This document shows positions 22,774 through 34,071 of a DNA stretch of 64,000 bases, piece by piece (the stretch's first letter is position 1; each line of letters starts with the position of its first letter). This stretch comes from Phymorhynchus buccinoides. Taxonomy: Eukaryota; Mollusca; Gastropoda; Neogastropoda; Raphitomidae. Made by a program: the position numbers and the translations under genes. The stretch spans positions 24,752,740 to 24,816,739 of the forward strand of contig CM065712.1 of NCBI GenBank assembly GCA_017654935.2, written 5' to 3'. The notes beneath the pieces are model-generated. The model ran no database searches and was not told the DNA's origin. It saw nothing but the letters and a program-made list of their open reading frames with translations.

Positions 22774-22975
22774 TTTATTTAACCATTACAGTATAAGAAT
22801 TTAGGCTGGGCCTATTCTTCCATTCTGTCCTTGGTCCTAAGCATGAAACATGTAACTAATACTATAAATGAACATTAGAGAGACAGACAGACAGACAGAG
22901 AGAGAGAGAGAGGGGGGGGGGGACAGAGAGAGAATGAGAGGGACAGACGGAAGGGGAAGGGGGTGCTGGTGGGAT

Positions 22976-23225
22976 CAAGGACAGCAACCCTAAAGACACA
23001 CTACGATTCAGTCCCTTGATTTTTTTCTGGGTGACTGTGACCCACATACAAATGTTCCCAACTTCAAATTGAGGCTGCTCTTTAAAATATTTTGAATTGG
23101 GGGTATTTTGTATGGGAGTCAAACCTAGTTAAAACAAGATTTCTGACCAGCTATAAGAGGTAAAACCCGTGAAACCCGTGATTTTGACACGTGATCTGGT
23201 AGCTCTATAAGCAAATAACATCTGT
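22976..23225 (-). mobile_element. ~240-bp MITE-like element
   Basis: AAAGACACACTACGATT at one end, with an interior containing TGTGACCCACATACAAATGT, GGGAGTCAAACCT and GATTTTGACACGTGATCTGG. The opposite-orientation copy is at 26190-26428, with fragments at 12999-13135. Confidence 0.72.
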
Positions 23226-23640
23226 AATGTTCAGAATGTTGCAGTTGTTCTAGCGGAAATCTTGGTAATATTCGTTGTTCAACAGACTCATTTTCCCATA
23301 ATAGAAGTTAATTCAATGACAAAGGATTTAGATTTCTTCTGATCTGGTGGGTCTTTAAAGCAAATAACATCTGTAACAGAATGTTGCAGTTGTTCTAACG
23401 GAAATCCTGGCAATATTCGTTGTTCAACAGACTCATTTTCCCATAATAGAAGTTAATTCAATGACAAAGGATTTAGATTTCTTCTGATCTGGTGGGTCTT
23501 TAAAGCAAATAACATCTGTAACAGAATGTTGCAGTTGTTCTAACGGAAATCCTGGCAATATTCGTTGTTCGACATAGACACATTTTCCCACAAGAGAAGT
23601 TAATTCAATGACAAAGTATTAAGATTTCCTCCCTTATAAA
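23206..23640. repeat. ~144-bp tandem repeat, three copies
   Basis: Three copies of GCAAATAACATCTGTAA, GTTGCAGTTGTTCTA and CAATGACAAAG(G/T)ATT, the third more diverged. No coding potential. Confidence 0.9.
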
Positions 23641-23783
23641 TAAAAACTGAATTATAACCTGTTGCATTATGTATACTGTACTTATATACATCTGTATCGT
23701 TCACAATTCGGGACTTTCCTGGAGTTCCACTGCCTCCGGGCATTGCCTCCAGGATCTAACGTTCTCACCATCTTTATATCTAC

Positions 23784-24326
23784 TGGCTTCCAGTCGAGGC
23801 AAGAATAAAGTATAAAATTGCTTGCCTCTGTTTCAATGCTGTCCATTTATCTGGTCCTGCCTACCTCTCTGATCTCGTTCACCTGTACTCACCCTCCAGG
23901 TCTCTCCGTTCCTCTTCTGACAAACTTATCCTTTCTATTCCTCGTACAAACACTAAGACACATGGTGATGGTTCATTTTCTTTCAGCGCCCCTTCTGTCT
24001 GGAACACCCTACCATATGAACTTCGTTCTGCTAAATTTTTCCAATCTTTCAAAACCGCTCTTAAAACTCACCTCTTCCGGCAATACCTCCGATTTCTTCC
24101 TTGTCCCGTTTCCTGCCTTAAAACTAGGGCCTATGTTCCCCACATTGTGTGTGGGTGTGTGCGGACGTGTGCGTGTGTGTGCGCGGCGTGTTGTGGGCAT
24201 GTGCATGTTTTTGATAGTTAATATTGTAGTAGCTTATGATCTATGTATTTATTTAAATAATTGTGAAGCGCCGTGAGCTCAATAAAGAAAGGGCGCTCTA
24301 TAAATGTTAATTATTATTATTATTAC
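23784..24326 (+). mobile_element. CR1/L2-like LINE 3' end
   Basis: An open stretch at 23784-24131 encodes the C-terminal part of a non-LTR reverse transcriptase: WLPVEARIKYKIACLCFNAV, LSGPAYLSDLVHLYSPSRSL, APSVWNTLPYELRSAKFFQS, FKTALKTHLFRQYLR. The tail at 24268-24326 (AAGCGCCGTGAG, AAAGGGCGCTCTATAAATGT then ATTATTATT) is the family 3' end. The upstream part of the ORF is missing. Confidence 0.88.
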
Positions 24327-24627
24327 TGATGTCCCACATGTGTCTGTTTCAGACCGGAGGACGTTAAACGGATTTTCATTCAACCTGCTGGTTCCCATAC
24401 ATAGACGAAGGGTATATAATACGTTACGCCCAATCCGTGAAATTGCCTTTTTCATGAAATGGTCCAAATGCTTTGCCCAATTCTTGATCCATGTGTGCTA
24501 ATGAACAAAAACTATTTTTCATTCCTATTGCTTTTCTCAATTGCAAGTTATAAATTGGCTGTTTCACGAACTGGGCAAACCATTTTGTCAGTATGAACAG
24601 GAACAGCCACGCATGAAAATAGGTAGC

Positions 24628-24830
24628 TCGTAAAAATAAGTAGCTCGCTACTATGAGAGTCTGTATTTGCGACAACCACAAATTTCACTTTTTCTATACT
24701 TTAACCATTTACCTAACCCTAACCCTAACCCTAGAAAAAAAGTGAAATTTGTGGTTCATGCTCAATGTCGCAAATACACACTGTCATAGGTAGCGAGCTA
24801 CTTATTTTTACCAGTTACCTTTTTTCATGC
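24628..24830. mobile_element. Inverted-repeat element with telomeric (TAACCC)n in the loop (copy 1)
   Basis: The arms GTAGCTCGCTACTATGA ... TTTGCGACAACCACAAATTT and their reverse (AAATTTGTGGTT, TTTGCG..., TAGCGAGCTACTTA) flank CCTAACCCTAACCCTAACCC. The second copy is at 25635-25830. Confidence 0.85.
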
Positions 24831-24845
24831 GACAAGCCATACCTC

Positions 24846-25110
24846 AGCCAGAGCGGCAACGTAGGGGTCATTCACAACAGCTCCTCATCCCACAGTGTCA
24901 GACGCAGTACCATCAAAGCTCCTTTTTTCCCCACGAACAATCATGCAATGGAACGACCTCCCAGCATCGGCAGTGGAGGCCAGAACTCCAGAGAGCTTAG
25001 CAGCCAGAGTATGAAAGTTCCTCAACGGACACCCGCCTGCTGCACTTGCTGCGGCTGATGGCCCCACTCAGGGGTCATCAGTCTAACAACCAAGCAAACG
25101 CCCCACGTCC
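24846..25110 (+). mobile_element. Non-LTR retrotransposon C-terminal fragment
   Basis: The frame reading FSPRTIMQWNDLPASAVEAR TPESLAARV then a stop resembles the extreme C-terminus of LINE reverse transcriptases (FFPRTI..WN.LP...V.A.S...F). The body is missing. Confidence 0.65.
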
Positions 25111-25321
25111 CCTCCCACTCTCCTCCCTCCCCTGCAGATTCCTATCAAGCTAGGCGTTTTCCTTTTGTCTGTCCTCTTCTCTTTAATCTTTGGCTTCCTG
25201 GCCCTTTCTTCCGGCATATGTGCATGAACCTCCCCGGTTCCGTGGCATAATAATCAGGGTGTCGATTGTGCTGCGAATAAGTACGCCCCCCCCCCCCCCT
25301 CTTCCCACGGATCAACAGTTT

Positions 25322-25445
25322 CCTAGTTGGCTATATTCACATTTATGCCCGTCAAGAACGATAACCTGTTGACTGAAAAAGCAATCGCTATGTTCTTTTC
25401 TGTTACAAATTATCGTTCTTGACGGGTATAAATGTGAATATAGCC
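25322..25445. mobile_element. ~120-bp palindrome
   Basis: CTATATTCACATTTATGCCC GTCAAGAACGATAA is repeated in inverse (TTATCGTTCTTGACGGGTAT AAATGTGAATATAG) around a ~45-nt loop. It is directly followed by the half fold-back element at 25460-25580. Confidence 0.85.
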
Positions 25446-25634
25446 CAAATTTCAGACATTTTTCCCATATGAGACGAGTGTTAATGTTTAGCATTAGTCT
25501 CATGGGCAAATTTGACTGAAATTTTCTTTATTATTTTCATGAGATAATTGGCATGGGCTTTTTACCCCGTCTTCACCTATCCCATTCCAAAACCCTAATA
25601 ATAATAACTGATAATATCACGTAGACACGTGTCG

Positions 25635-25830
25635 CTAAGTAGCTCGCTACTATGACAGTGTGTATTTATATTTGCGACAACCACAAATTTCACTTTTTCT
25701 GTACTTTAACCCTAACCCTAACCCTATCCCTAACCCTAGAAAAAAGGGAAATTTGTGGTTCATGCTCAATGTCGCAAATACACACTGTCATAGGTAGCGA
25801 GCTACTTATTTTTACGAGCTACCTATTTTC
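25635..25830. mobile_element. Inverted-repeat element with telomeric (TAACCC)n in the loop (copy 2)
   Basis: Same arms as at 24628. The loop is CCCTAACCCTAACCCTATCC CTAACCCTAG. It directly abuts the putative exon at 25847. Confidence 0.85.
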
Positions 25831-25846
25831 ATGCGACAGGCCTTAC

Positions 25847-26084
25847 CTTCGGCTTCGTTGACATTCGATGTCGGTTCCCTCTGTGGCTCCTCGTTCAAGT
25901 CGTCGTTCAAACGGGCCAGGTTCGCGTCCATTGACTCAAAAGTAATCACCGCCACAAAGGAGTTTCCTTTATCACCAACAAATTGGCAGAAGCGGACCGC
26001 TAAATCAAGGACAAAACTTGCAAACCGGCGAGACATGCGGCAAACACCGGCTCCCAAATCAGCCAGAAAGCTGGGACGTTCCAT
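25847..26084 (-). CDS. Putative first coding exon of an unidentified gene
   Basis: The ATG at 26084 opens a 238-nt frame (79 codons + 1). It begins MERPSFLADLGAGVCRMSRR and includes FASFVLDLAVRFCQFVGDKG and SMDANLARLNDDLNEEPQ. It ends at a good donor, GTAAGG (25846-25841). Base composition is more balanced than its surroundings. I recognise no family. Splicing in phase 1 to the acceptor at 22604 would hit a stop after 11 codons, so either another exon intervenes or the two are unrelated. The plus strand is also open here (25831-26328), so strand is not certain. Confidence 0.4.
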
Positions 26085-26189
26085 TGTTCAGTTGTTCAGT
26101 TGCGCAGCTGCAGCAGACGATCTGAATCTGACTTTGTCTTTCCCGGGAAATAGCATAAGTATAATATCGGACTACACGGAATGTTGGGA

Positions 26190-26428
26190 TTTAAAGACCC
26201 GCCAGATCACGTGTCAAAATCACGGGTTTCGCGTGTTTTCCCTGTTATGGCTGGTAGGAAATCTTGTTTTCGGACCAGGTTTGACTCCCATACAATGCCC
26301 CCAAATTCAAAACGAAACATCATTTTAAAGAGAAGCCTCAATTTGAAGTTGGGATATTTGTATGTGGGTCACAGCTACCCAGAAAAAAAACAAGGAACTT
26401 AATCGTGGTGGGCCAGTGTGTCTTTAAA
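26190..26428 (+). mobile_element. ~240-bp MITE-like element, second copy
   Basis: Reverse-orientation copy of 22976-23225 (GATCACGTGTCAAAATCACG, TTTGACTCCCATACAATG, TATGTGGGTCACAGC, GTGTGTCTTTAAA). Confidence 0.72.
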
Positions 26429-26514
26429 TAGACCAGTGTGAGCTCTTTTTTTAAATTTATCTCCTTTTAATTTTTTTCAAGGTGAACAATTAAATTTCAC
26501 CCCCAACAGGGGGA

Positions 26515-26790
26515 TTGCTTAAAACAGTAGTTGTGTGGCGTTTTGTGCGAGAATGTTCGGCGACGCTAGAAGAAAAATGGTGCTCTACGTCCTCTCGGCC
26601 AAAGACACATATGGGACATTTGTAATTACAAAGATGGTGGGAACAATACTGGCTGCAATGCCCGGATGCAGTGCAACACCAGTAAAGTCCCGAGTTATTA
26701 TCATTATAGATATGTGCTGTTCGGCGACGCTTTGTTGTGTTTTTTCTTTTGTTCCTTCTTCTTTTCAAGAGTGCGACGGTCGTAGAATAT
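26515..26790. repeat. Interspersed repeat with CGGGCATTGC/GCAATGCCCGG motif
   Basis: ACGTCCTCTCGGCC, ATATGGGACATTTGTAA, GCAATGCCCGGA and CCAGTAAAGTCCCGA are shared with 29868-29998. An inverted partner is at 29787-29870, and related sequence lies at 23706-23770 and 24325-24375. Confidence 0.7.
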
Positions 26791-26979
26791 AGCATCATCT
26801 AGGGGGAGATTACTGTGATTAGCAAGACAATTAAAACAAAAAAATAAAGCAAGATGACATTGATAATATTCTGACAATAGGTTTCCTTTTTGTTATCAAA
26901 ATTTGAGAAGTGGGGGGAGGGGGGGTATATATATATATATATATTTTTTTTTTTTAAATGTGCAATGTCCATGTCACGG

Positions 26980-27160
26980 GTAATTTTGGAATTGGGGAAA
27001 AATTTGGAATTCTGATTTTTTAACAGGAAAATTCCGAATCTTCCCAAACTTTCCAAAAGATTCAGAATTTTCCCAGGAAGATTCTCAATTTTTTCAGCCT
27101 TGGGAAAATTCGTAATTTCCTCGGGAAGATTCCGAATTTTCCAAAGCAAGTGGCTGCATG
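26980..27160. repeat. Degenerate self-complementary GGAAAATTC/GAATTTTCC repeat
   Basis: About seven irregular copies of a 24-30 bp motif of the type GGAAAATTCCGAATCTTCCC, which is itself nearly palindromic. Confidence 0.7.
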
Positions 27161-27361
27161 CCATAGACATCGAAATAAATCGTTAGATATCGTGTGAACC
27201 GCAATTTTTAAAAAAAGTATGTATTAAAAGATAGTGACATAAATCAATCACCAACACATTCTCTCATACATTTCAAAGTGGCCTATTTGTAGGCACGTAA
27301 TGCATCAATGTAACGCACTCGCAGTCATGCACAGTTCAGTTGTGGGCAAACGCACAATTCA

Positions 27362-27722
<361 letters not shown>

Positions 27723-27864
27723 TGCTTCAGAAAGTTTTTGCTAAGAAGCGCTACAGTAAAACACCGCGCGTATGCCAACCTTAAACTTAAAAAACACCAC
27801 CAAAAAAACTGTACTGCACACGCAGCTTCGACCTAAAGAAATAAAACTGAAAATGTCGTGCAAG

Positions 27865-28111
27865 TTAACCCTTTCACCGCCAAAGTCGCATTTAAGCACC
27901 ACAGTGATTTAACACCTATGTCACTAAAAGGCATCAAATTGGGGTCTATTATCCAAAGACCCTATTGTCTTAGTTTTGGGAAGTAAGGATAGACCTTATT
28001 TTATATATTGTCACAGAAGAATCCCCAATACTGCAGATGAATTTTATTCTCTACCCAGGTACATTTAATGACATTTTTTTGCTGAAATATTGTTGGCGGT
28101 GAAAGGGTTAA
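27865..28111. mobile_element. piggyBac-like MITE, complete copy
   Basis: TTAACCCTTTCACCGCCA at the left and TGGCGGTGAAAGGGTTAA at the right, with TTAA at both outer ends. Length 247 bp. Confidence 0.9.
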
Positions 28112-28407
28112 AAAGGTTCCCAGTTTTCAATGAAGAATTCTTGAGAATCAAGAAGAGTTGGTTTTATTCAGATAGCAATCCAAGGTATGAGGTGTCCCGC
28201 TGGTTTTTTAAATTTTTTATTAATTAATTTGTTTTTTAACGATCAGAAATTGCCCAATGATTTGTTTATGAATATTGTGTCCCCCGCCATAAAAAGCAAA
28301 TAAAATAAAACAAACAAACAAAAAAAAAAACAACAACAAAGGTAAAGATGTGCCACCCCCCAAACATTTCTCGGTTAATTGTATTTTTGCGTTTTTGCCT
28401 TTCTTAC

Positions 28408-28585
28408 CAACAAGCTGTATTTTAAAAAAACACTTTTTGGTCTAACCCTAACCCTAAACCCCTAAACCTAAAACTATGTATGCAGTACACCGCGATTTTC
28501 ACAACGTTTTTGTTATATAAAGGGCTAGGGTTAGGGTTAGGGTTAGCAAAAAATTACTAAAAATGTTCTAAAATACAGCTTTTGT
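28408..28585. mobile_element. Inverted-repeat element with telomeric repeats on both arms
   Basis: CAAGCTGTATTTTA with CTAACCCTAACCCTAAAC on the left, and AGGGTTAGGGTTAGGGTTAG with TAAAATACAGCTTTTG on the right. The ends and the telomeric runs are mutually inverted. Confidence 0.82.
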
Positions 28586-28934
28586 TGTTGTTAACGGAAA
28601 AATACAATTAACCCCTGGCTGGCACATCTTGACCTTTACCCAGGGATCATCCCAACAACCGAAGCGCTTGAATAATATGGTACAAATGCACCAACCAGCT
28701 GTAGAGGGACGAGAACACTACGTGTGTGACCGGTTTTTTTAATTTTATTACCCCGCCACGTGAGTAGCCACACTCCGACTTCGGAGGAATTGTCTTTTTT
28801 TTAAAAATCAGTATTACAACGTAGGTATCCCCACTCTCTCGGCCAAAGGGATTTTAGGACTGATGGTGTAGGGGAAGGTCCCCAAAGGCCAGCATGTTAT
28901 TTACTCCAGCCAGTGCAAATGCCCCTCCTAATTC

Positions 28935-29540
28935 AAAGGTGCACCCTGACGGATGAGTTTTTGTAAAAAAACACGTCGAGATCACCATGAAAACACCCTT
29001 TACAGAGATTGCAACACTCACTTTGCTCTGGTTTCCTATAAATCAAACCGTCAAATCGGCGATTCCTCCTCGGCGGAGGTGCTGGAAGTCAAATTATTTC
29101 ACCCAAAGAGAAGGCGTGTGCCGTCTTTTATCTAATGGCTGCCAAATCGTTTTCACACAATTTTCGCAATAAAAGCTTTTTTCTTAAATTTTATACAGTT
29201 TATCTAAAGGAGTTTCGCTCACAACAAAGGAAATAGCTCCTTTTTTTTTTTTTTTTTTTTACTCCATTACAAAAAAACAAAAAAACACTTCAGCCAAAGA
29301 CTGTATAGGGAAACCCCTATACTAATACAGTCTTTGCTTCAACCACAATGAGTGTCCTCCACCCACCCCATCCAAAATGGCTACACTCTCCAGCATCTCC
29401 GCCAAGAACGAATCGACGTTTTTAACGGTTTAATTTGTAGGAATCCAGAGCAAAGTGAGTGTTCCTATCCTTGAAAAGGCTGTCTTTCTGGTGATCTTGA
29501 CGTGTTTCTTGCAAAAACTCATCCGTCAGGGTCCACCTTA
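28935..29540. mobile_element. Fold-back element, CCCTGACGGATGAG family (copy B)
   Basis: Ends AAGGTGCACCCTGACGGATG and CATCCGTCAGGGTCCACCTT are inverted. The interior matches copy A, with poly-T and an A-rich centre. Confidence 0.88.
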
Positions 29541-29786
29541 AAAAGTCAGAGCTGGGTGTAAAACAAGTATGTATACTTCTTTCATTGCCCTGTATAAATA
29601 AAAACATTTCGTCATAATATATAGTCTTCCACAAAAGACCAAACCGTACCTTGGATATTCTAATACCGTTAAAAATAATTTATTGTACAGCTCTCGTTTA
29701 CTATTGGCCCCTTACAACAGACTATTATGTCAACCAGTGATAAAGCCTTGATTTGAGTAAAGAGCTCTTACATCTATTTTGCTAAA

Positions 29787-29998
29787 CAAATTCCGGACTT
29801 CACTGGTGTTGCACTGCCTCCGGGCATTGCCTCCATGATCGTTCCCACTATCTTTATATGCGCGAAAATGGAGTTTTACGTCCTCTCGGCCTGAACCAGA
29901 CACATTATGGGACATTTGTAAACACAAAATATGGTGGAAACAACACTGGAGGCAATGCCCGGAGGCAGTACGAAACCAGTAAAGTCCCGATTTTTTAT
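29787..29998. mobile_element. ~210-bp inverted-repeat element
   Basis: Left CGGACTTCACTGGTGTTGCA CTGCCTCCGGGCATTGCCTC; right GAGGCAATGCCCGGAGGCAG then ACCAGTAAAGTCCCG. The arms are about 40 bp. Confidence 0.82.
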
Positions 29999-30257
29999 TA
30001 ATACAAGCTTATTGCGTTGAATAAGCGATGATTCTACAACTATCTTTATATCTACTAATGTCCCATAATTATGTGTCTGTTCCAGACCGGAGGACGTTAA
30101 GCAGAACTTTCATTCTTCTTCTGCGTTCCAAAAGTGCTGATGGCCGGTTGATCAAACCCGAATTTTGATGGTTTTGATGAAATGAGCGGTTTGTTGAAGG
30201 TCATTTTCTGTTCCCCACAGCTTCGTCTGCATGTCTATAACTTTCATTCAAGAGCTC

Positions 30258-30769
30258 TTTAAAGGGACACTCTGACGGATGAGTTTTTTGCAAGAAACAC
30301 CGCGAGATCACCAGAAAGACGGACTTTGCTCTGGTTTCCTAGAAATCAAACCGTCAAAATGGCGATTCCTCCTTGGAGGAGTTGCCGGAGAGAGATAAGC
30401 CATATTTTGGTTAGGGTGGGTGGAGGCCACTCAAGCTATTTCTTCTTTGTAGTGCAGTAAAAAAAAATAGGAGCTATTTCCTTTGTTGTGAGCAAAACTC
30501 CTTTTGGTAAACTGTATGAAATAGCTATTAAAAAAAAAGGCTTCTATTGTGGAAATTTCGTGCAAACGATTTGGCCGCCTGAGGCCATCTTTCACTGAAG
30601 GAATCTGTCTTCCAGCACCTCCGCCAAGGAGGAATCGCCGATTTGACGGTTTGATTTCTAAAAAAACCAGAACAAAGTGACTGTTGCGATCTCTGTAAAG
30701 GGTGTTTTCCTGGTGATCTCGACGTGTTTCTTGCAAAAAACCCTCATCCGTCAGGGTGCCCCTTTAAAC
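30258..30769. mobile_element. Fold-back element, CCCTGACGGATGAG family (copy C)
   Basis: Ends CTTTAAAGGGACACTCTGAC and TCAGGGTGCCCCTTTAAA; same interior palindrome as copies A and B. Confidence 0.88.
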
Positions 30770-31380
30770 AAGGAGAATACACTTCCATCTCTGTAGCCTG
30801 TGTGTGTATTGTAAGATGTATGTTGATTCTTATCTTCGGGGCAGTGGATGGATGCCTCGTACCTCCATACGGGGAGCTGGACGACCCCGCCCCCTCCACT
30901 AGTCTCTCCCCTTGGGAATACGGGGTTATGGGTTGGGGTGGAGGTCTTTCGTGAAAATAGTTTCCCCGCCTTCTGGAAGCTCTGTGCTTGCAACTTCCTT
31001 TAGTCTGCCACTCTCTTTGACTCTGCCTTTTCCCTTTGCTTTCTATCATCTACCATCTTTCTGACTTATTGGCCCGTTATACGGCCTTAAAAACATTCTT
31101 CCAAATAATTTTTCTCCTTTGAGCTCCTCCGAAATCGGAATGTGTTGGCTATACGCAGCGGGGAGACCAGTGAAAACTGAAAACCGGACACGTACGTACC
31201 TTACCCATTATGCCTGGGAACGCCGAAGAAGAAGAAGAAGAAGCTTCATATCTTGATATTGGAACTCTTTGTGTTAGTTCTCACTTCTCAGGGTCCTTCA
31301 AAGCACTGTCTGTGATCTGACAGGGGAAGGGAAGTTCTATTGATTTGTTCGTGTCTGTTTTTAGTAATAAATAATAAATA
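30770..31380. other. Non-coding stretch
   Basis: Short open frames only. A GAAGAAGAAGAAGAAG run is at 31226-31242. I see no supported feature. Confidence 0.5.
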
Positions 31381-31381
31381 A

Positions 31382-31470
31382 AAATAATAATAATGATAAT
31401 GAATAATGCTTATATAGCGCATAATCTTGCAAAGCAACTCAATGCGCTTTTCACTCACCATTCGTACAAA
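31382..31470 (-). mobile_element. LINE/SINE 3' tail fragment
   Basis: The minus strand reads GCGCATTGAGTTGCTTTGCA ... TATGCGCTATATAAGC then a TTATTATT run, the same tail type as 11141 and 16265. Confidence 0.65.
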
Positions 31471-31817
31471 CATTTCTAACAGACTGGTTCACGCAACCTC
31501 ACCATACATCTCTATGAAAATGAATACATTAGAGAATGCATTGCATATAATCATAACACAACACACTAACAACCACCTCCCTTCAACCCTAATGATGAGT
31601 ACAATTAGGCTATAACTATAAAAAAATTCCCCCATATGTTTGTGCACTTCTCAATTTCGAATGTTAAAGATGAGTGTGAAAAGTAGCATTGGTTTTATTT
31701 TCCCGTGTGTATGCACTTACTTCCCAAATTTTGAATGTTAATAATGAGTATAGTCAATAATAATAGGTTTGATTTTGTTATTGATGTGCTACAATATAGG
31801 GATGTATTTTGCATAAT

Positions 31818-32213
31818 TGTTTTTGTTTGTGGCTCAAGCCACAAACCTATAACTGACTTTGTCGGTCGGTCGGTCGGTCGGTCGGTCCAAAATTGTCGCA
31901 CATTTTGACAAAATTGTCGCACTTCAAATCGAGGCTACACTTCTGGCCGCTCTTTAAAATGATGTATTTTAAAAGCGTACAAAATAATAAACATACGTAA
32001 TACAGACACGACGAGTATGCGGTGCTTCTTTTGATGAGTATAAGTAGGATTTTAAATGTTTTCCAAAAGATATAAAAAGTTACGAAATGGTGCAGAGATA
32101 ACATTCTGGTTTACAGATTAAAATTATTGAAAAGCCAGGGGAGGTGACTCATGATTGGAGTGGTAAAAATAGACCGCCGCGTGCCACAAACTATTGCGAT
32201 TCCGCGCTTGCTA
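31818..32213 (-). repeat. Second copy of the 8640 interspersed repeat
   Basis: Reverse-complement match to 8640-9060, with a (GGTC)n run in place of (GACA)n. Confidence 0.8.
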
Positions 32214-32354
32214 TATTACTTTGTCTGTGTTTATTTTTATTTTCTACTTTTATATATGTATTTTGTCCAGAGGGCTGGATGTAAAAAAACCCATGTTATT
32301 GCTTACTCTATTACTCTATTATAAATAAAAAATAATTAATTAATTCTCTCTCTG

Positions 32355-32397
<43 letters not shown>

Positions 32398-32471
32398 GCG
32401 CAGATAAGCGAGGCTTGATGTAATTATGTATGAGAATATCTAATACTTGCTTAATATCTTGTGTTGTATTA

Positions 32472-32504
<33 letters not shown>

Positions 32505-32579
32505 CGGGGCCAGTGCGTTTGCCAGTGATTTAACAATTTCCCCTTCCCGGCCTTTCACATGAGCAGAAGGCCCGGTTCA

Positions 32580-32825
32580 TTAACCCTTTCACCGCCAAAG
32601 TCGCATTTTAGCACCACGCTGATTTAACACCTATGTCACTAAAAAGCATCAAATTGGGGTCTATTATCCAAAGACCCTATTGTCTTAGTTTTGGGAAGTT
32701 AGGATAGACCTTATTTTATATATGTCAAAGAGGAATCCCCAATATTGTAGATAGATTTTGTTCTCTACCCAGGTAATTTCAATGAACATTTTCGGCTGAA
32801 ATATGGTTGGCGGTGAAAGGGTTAA
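32580..32825. mobile_element. piggyBac-like MITE, complete copy
   Basis: TTAA-flanked, ends as at 27865; interior strongly conserved (ATCAAATTGGGGTCTATTAT). Confidence 0.9.
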
Positions 32826-33109
32826 AACGTCTCAGTTGTTCTGCTCTCTCTCTGTCTCTGTCTCTCTCTCAATTTAAAACTGTTTTGTGTAGAGATTTAG
32901 TGAACAGACAGAATTGAGCAGCAAAGTTGGTTCTTTGCGTCGAGGGAATCCTAACTGGTGGCCATTTGTTCATTTGCTCGACAAGGCAATACGCAATTAA
33001 CAGAGATGATAGTTTATATTATTCTTATGAACATTTCTCGAAAATGTGCACGAATTAAATAGATATCATGCAAGTATCAATTCCCGAAAGAACCGAAAGG
33101 AGTCAAGGC

Positions 33110-33273
33110 TTAGACTGAAATGCTAGCTCCCTAGGTGGCGCAAGTGATTTTAATGAATTCGCGCATGCGCTGTGCCTTCAACTGTCGTCTGCCTTCAACA
33201 ACCGTCGATGTGGTTGGAAGTTTGGCGTTACACTGGGAATCGTTCATGTTTTGCGTCTTAGCGTAATTTCCCA
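33110..33273 (+). promoter_or_regulatory. Candidate PRDM9 promoter and non-coding first exon
   Basis: 33161-33170 is GCGCATGCGC, the palindromic NRF1-type site frequent at animal promoters. About 100 bp downstream, TTTCCCA is followed by a strong donor GTAAGT at 33274. A 5'-UTR exon spliced to the acceptor at 36111 would fit the first coding exon, which begins inside an exon with its own acceptor. The site and donor are seen; transcription start and splicing are inferred. Confidence 0.4.
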
Positions 33274-33279
33274 GTAAGT

Positions 33280-34070
33280 ATGTATGCTGTATTTTCACTT
33301 TTTGAGGAATGTATGTGCAAATCAAAACGCAAAGAGGCAACGTTCTTCACTGATCAAAACCAGCCACTAACCAGTGACGGTTACGAGACCGGTTTTGTGA
33401 TTTTCTTTGCCAAAATTCGAGGTTTATTTGACTGAGTCTGACTGTCTACCACATACCTTTTAGTTTATAAATCTGTTTATTATTAGTCTATAACAGTTTC
33501 AAAAGTGATTATTGATCGAGGCTCGTTTTAAGTTCAGCTCTACGTTGAAGAGAAAAGGAGAACTAAATTAGATCTAAGTCTAAGAGAACGAGGAAACGTC
33601 ATACTCGTTCGGCTAGTCAATGACTGCACTTACAGTTACAGTTACATAAGCCGTGATAAGATTGTGCGCATGTATACTAGTCTACAGTTAGATAAATCAT
33701 GCACACACACACACGATAGAATCAGCTTTTTGGTTTGTATAATATCTACCTTGATTTTGACAAATTGAATTCTTAATTTTTAAATCTCTGACTGAGTCTC
33801 TCTCTCTCTCTCCCTCTCCCTCTCTCTCGTCTTCCCTCCCCCTTTTATTTTGTCTGCCTTCCTGTTGCTTTTTCATTCAATGCTTCACAAGTAATGTACT
33901 AAATATGCCAACATATACGTGATCACTCAAACACATACAACACGGCACGCTCAGTCACACACATACATGTTTATGCACACTCACGCTTGTGGGCGTCTTG
34001 AAGGAAAACATTTGGGGCATCAAATTATCAATACAGGAATTTGTGCCCCAGCAAGCAGACATGTCCACAT
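33280..34070. other. Putative first intron of PRDM9, unique part
   Basis: AT-rich with short (CA)n and (CT)n runs. No gene or element recognised. Confidence 0.5.
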
Positions 34071-34071
34071 A

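Noticed and set aside
25831..26328. A plus-strand 165-codon gene at the putative exon
   Set aside because: It runs into a repeated MITE-like element at 26190 and lacks a suitable donor. The minus-strand reading has an ATG and a good donor, though neither is proven.
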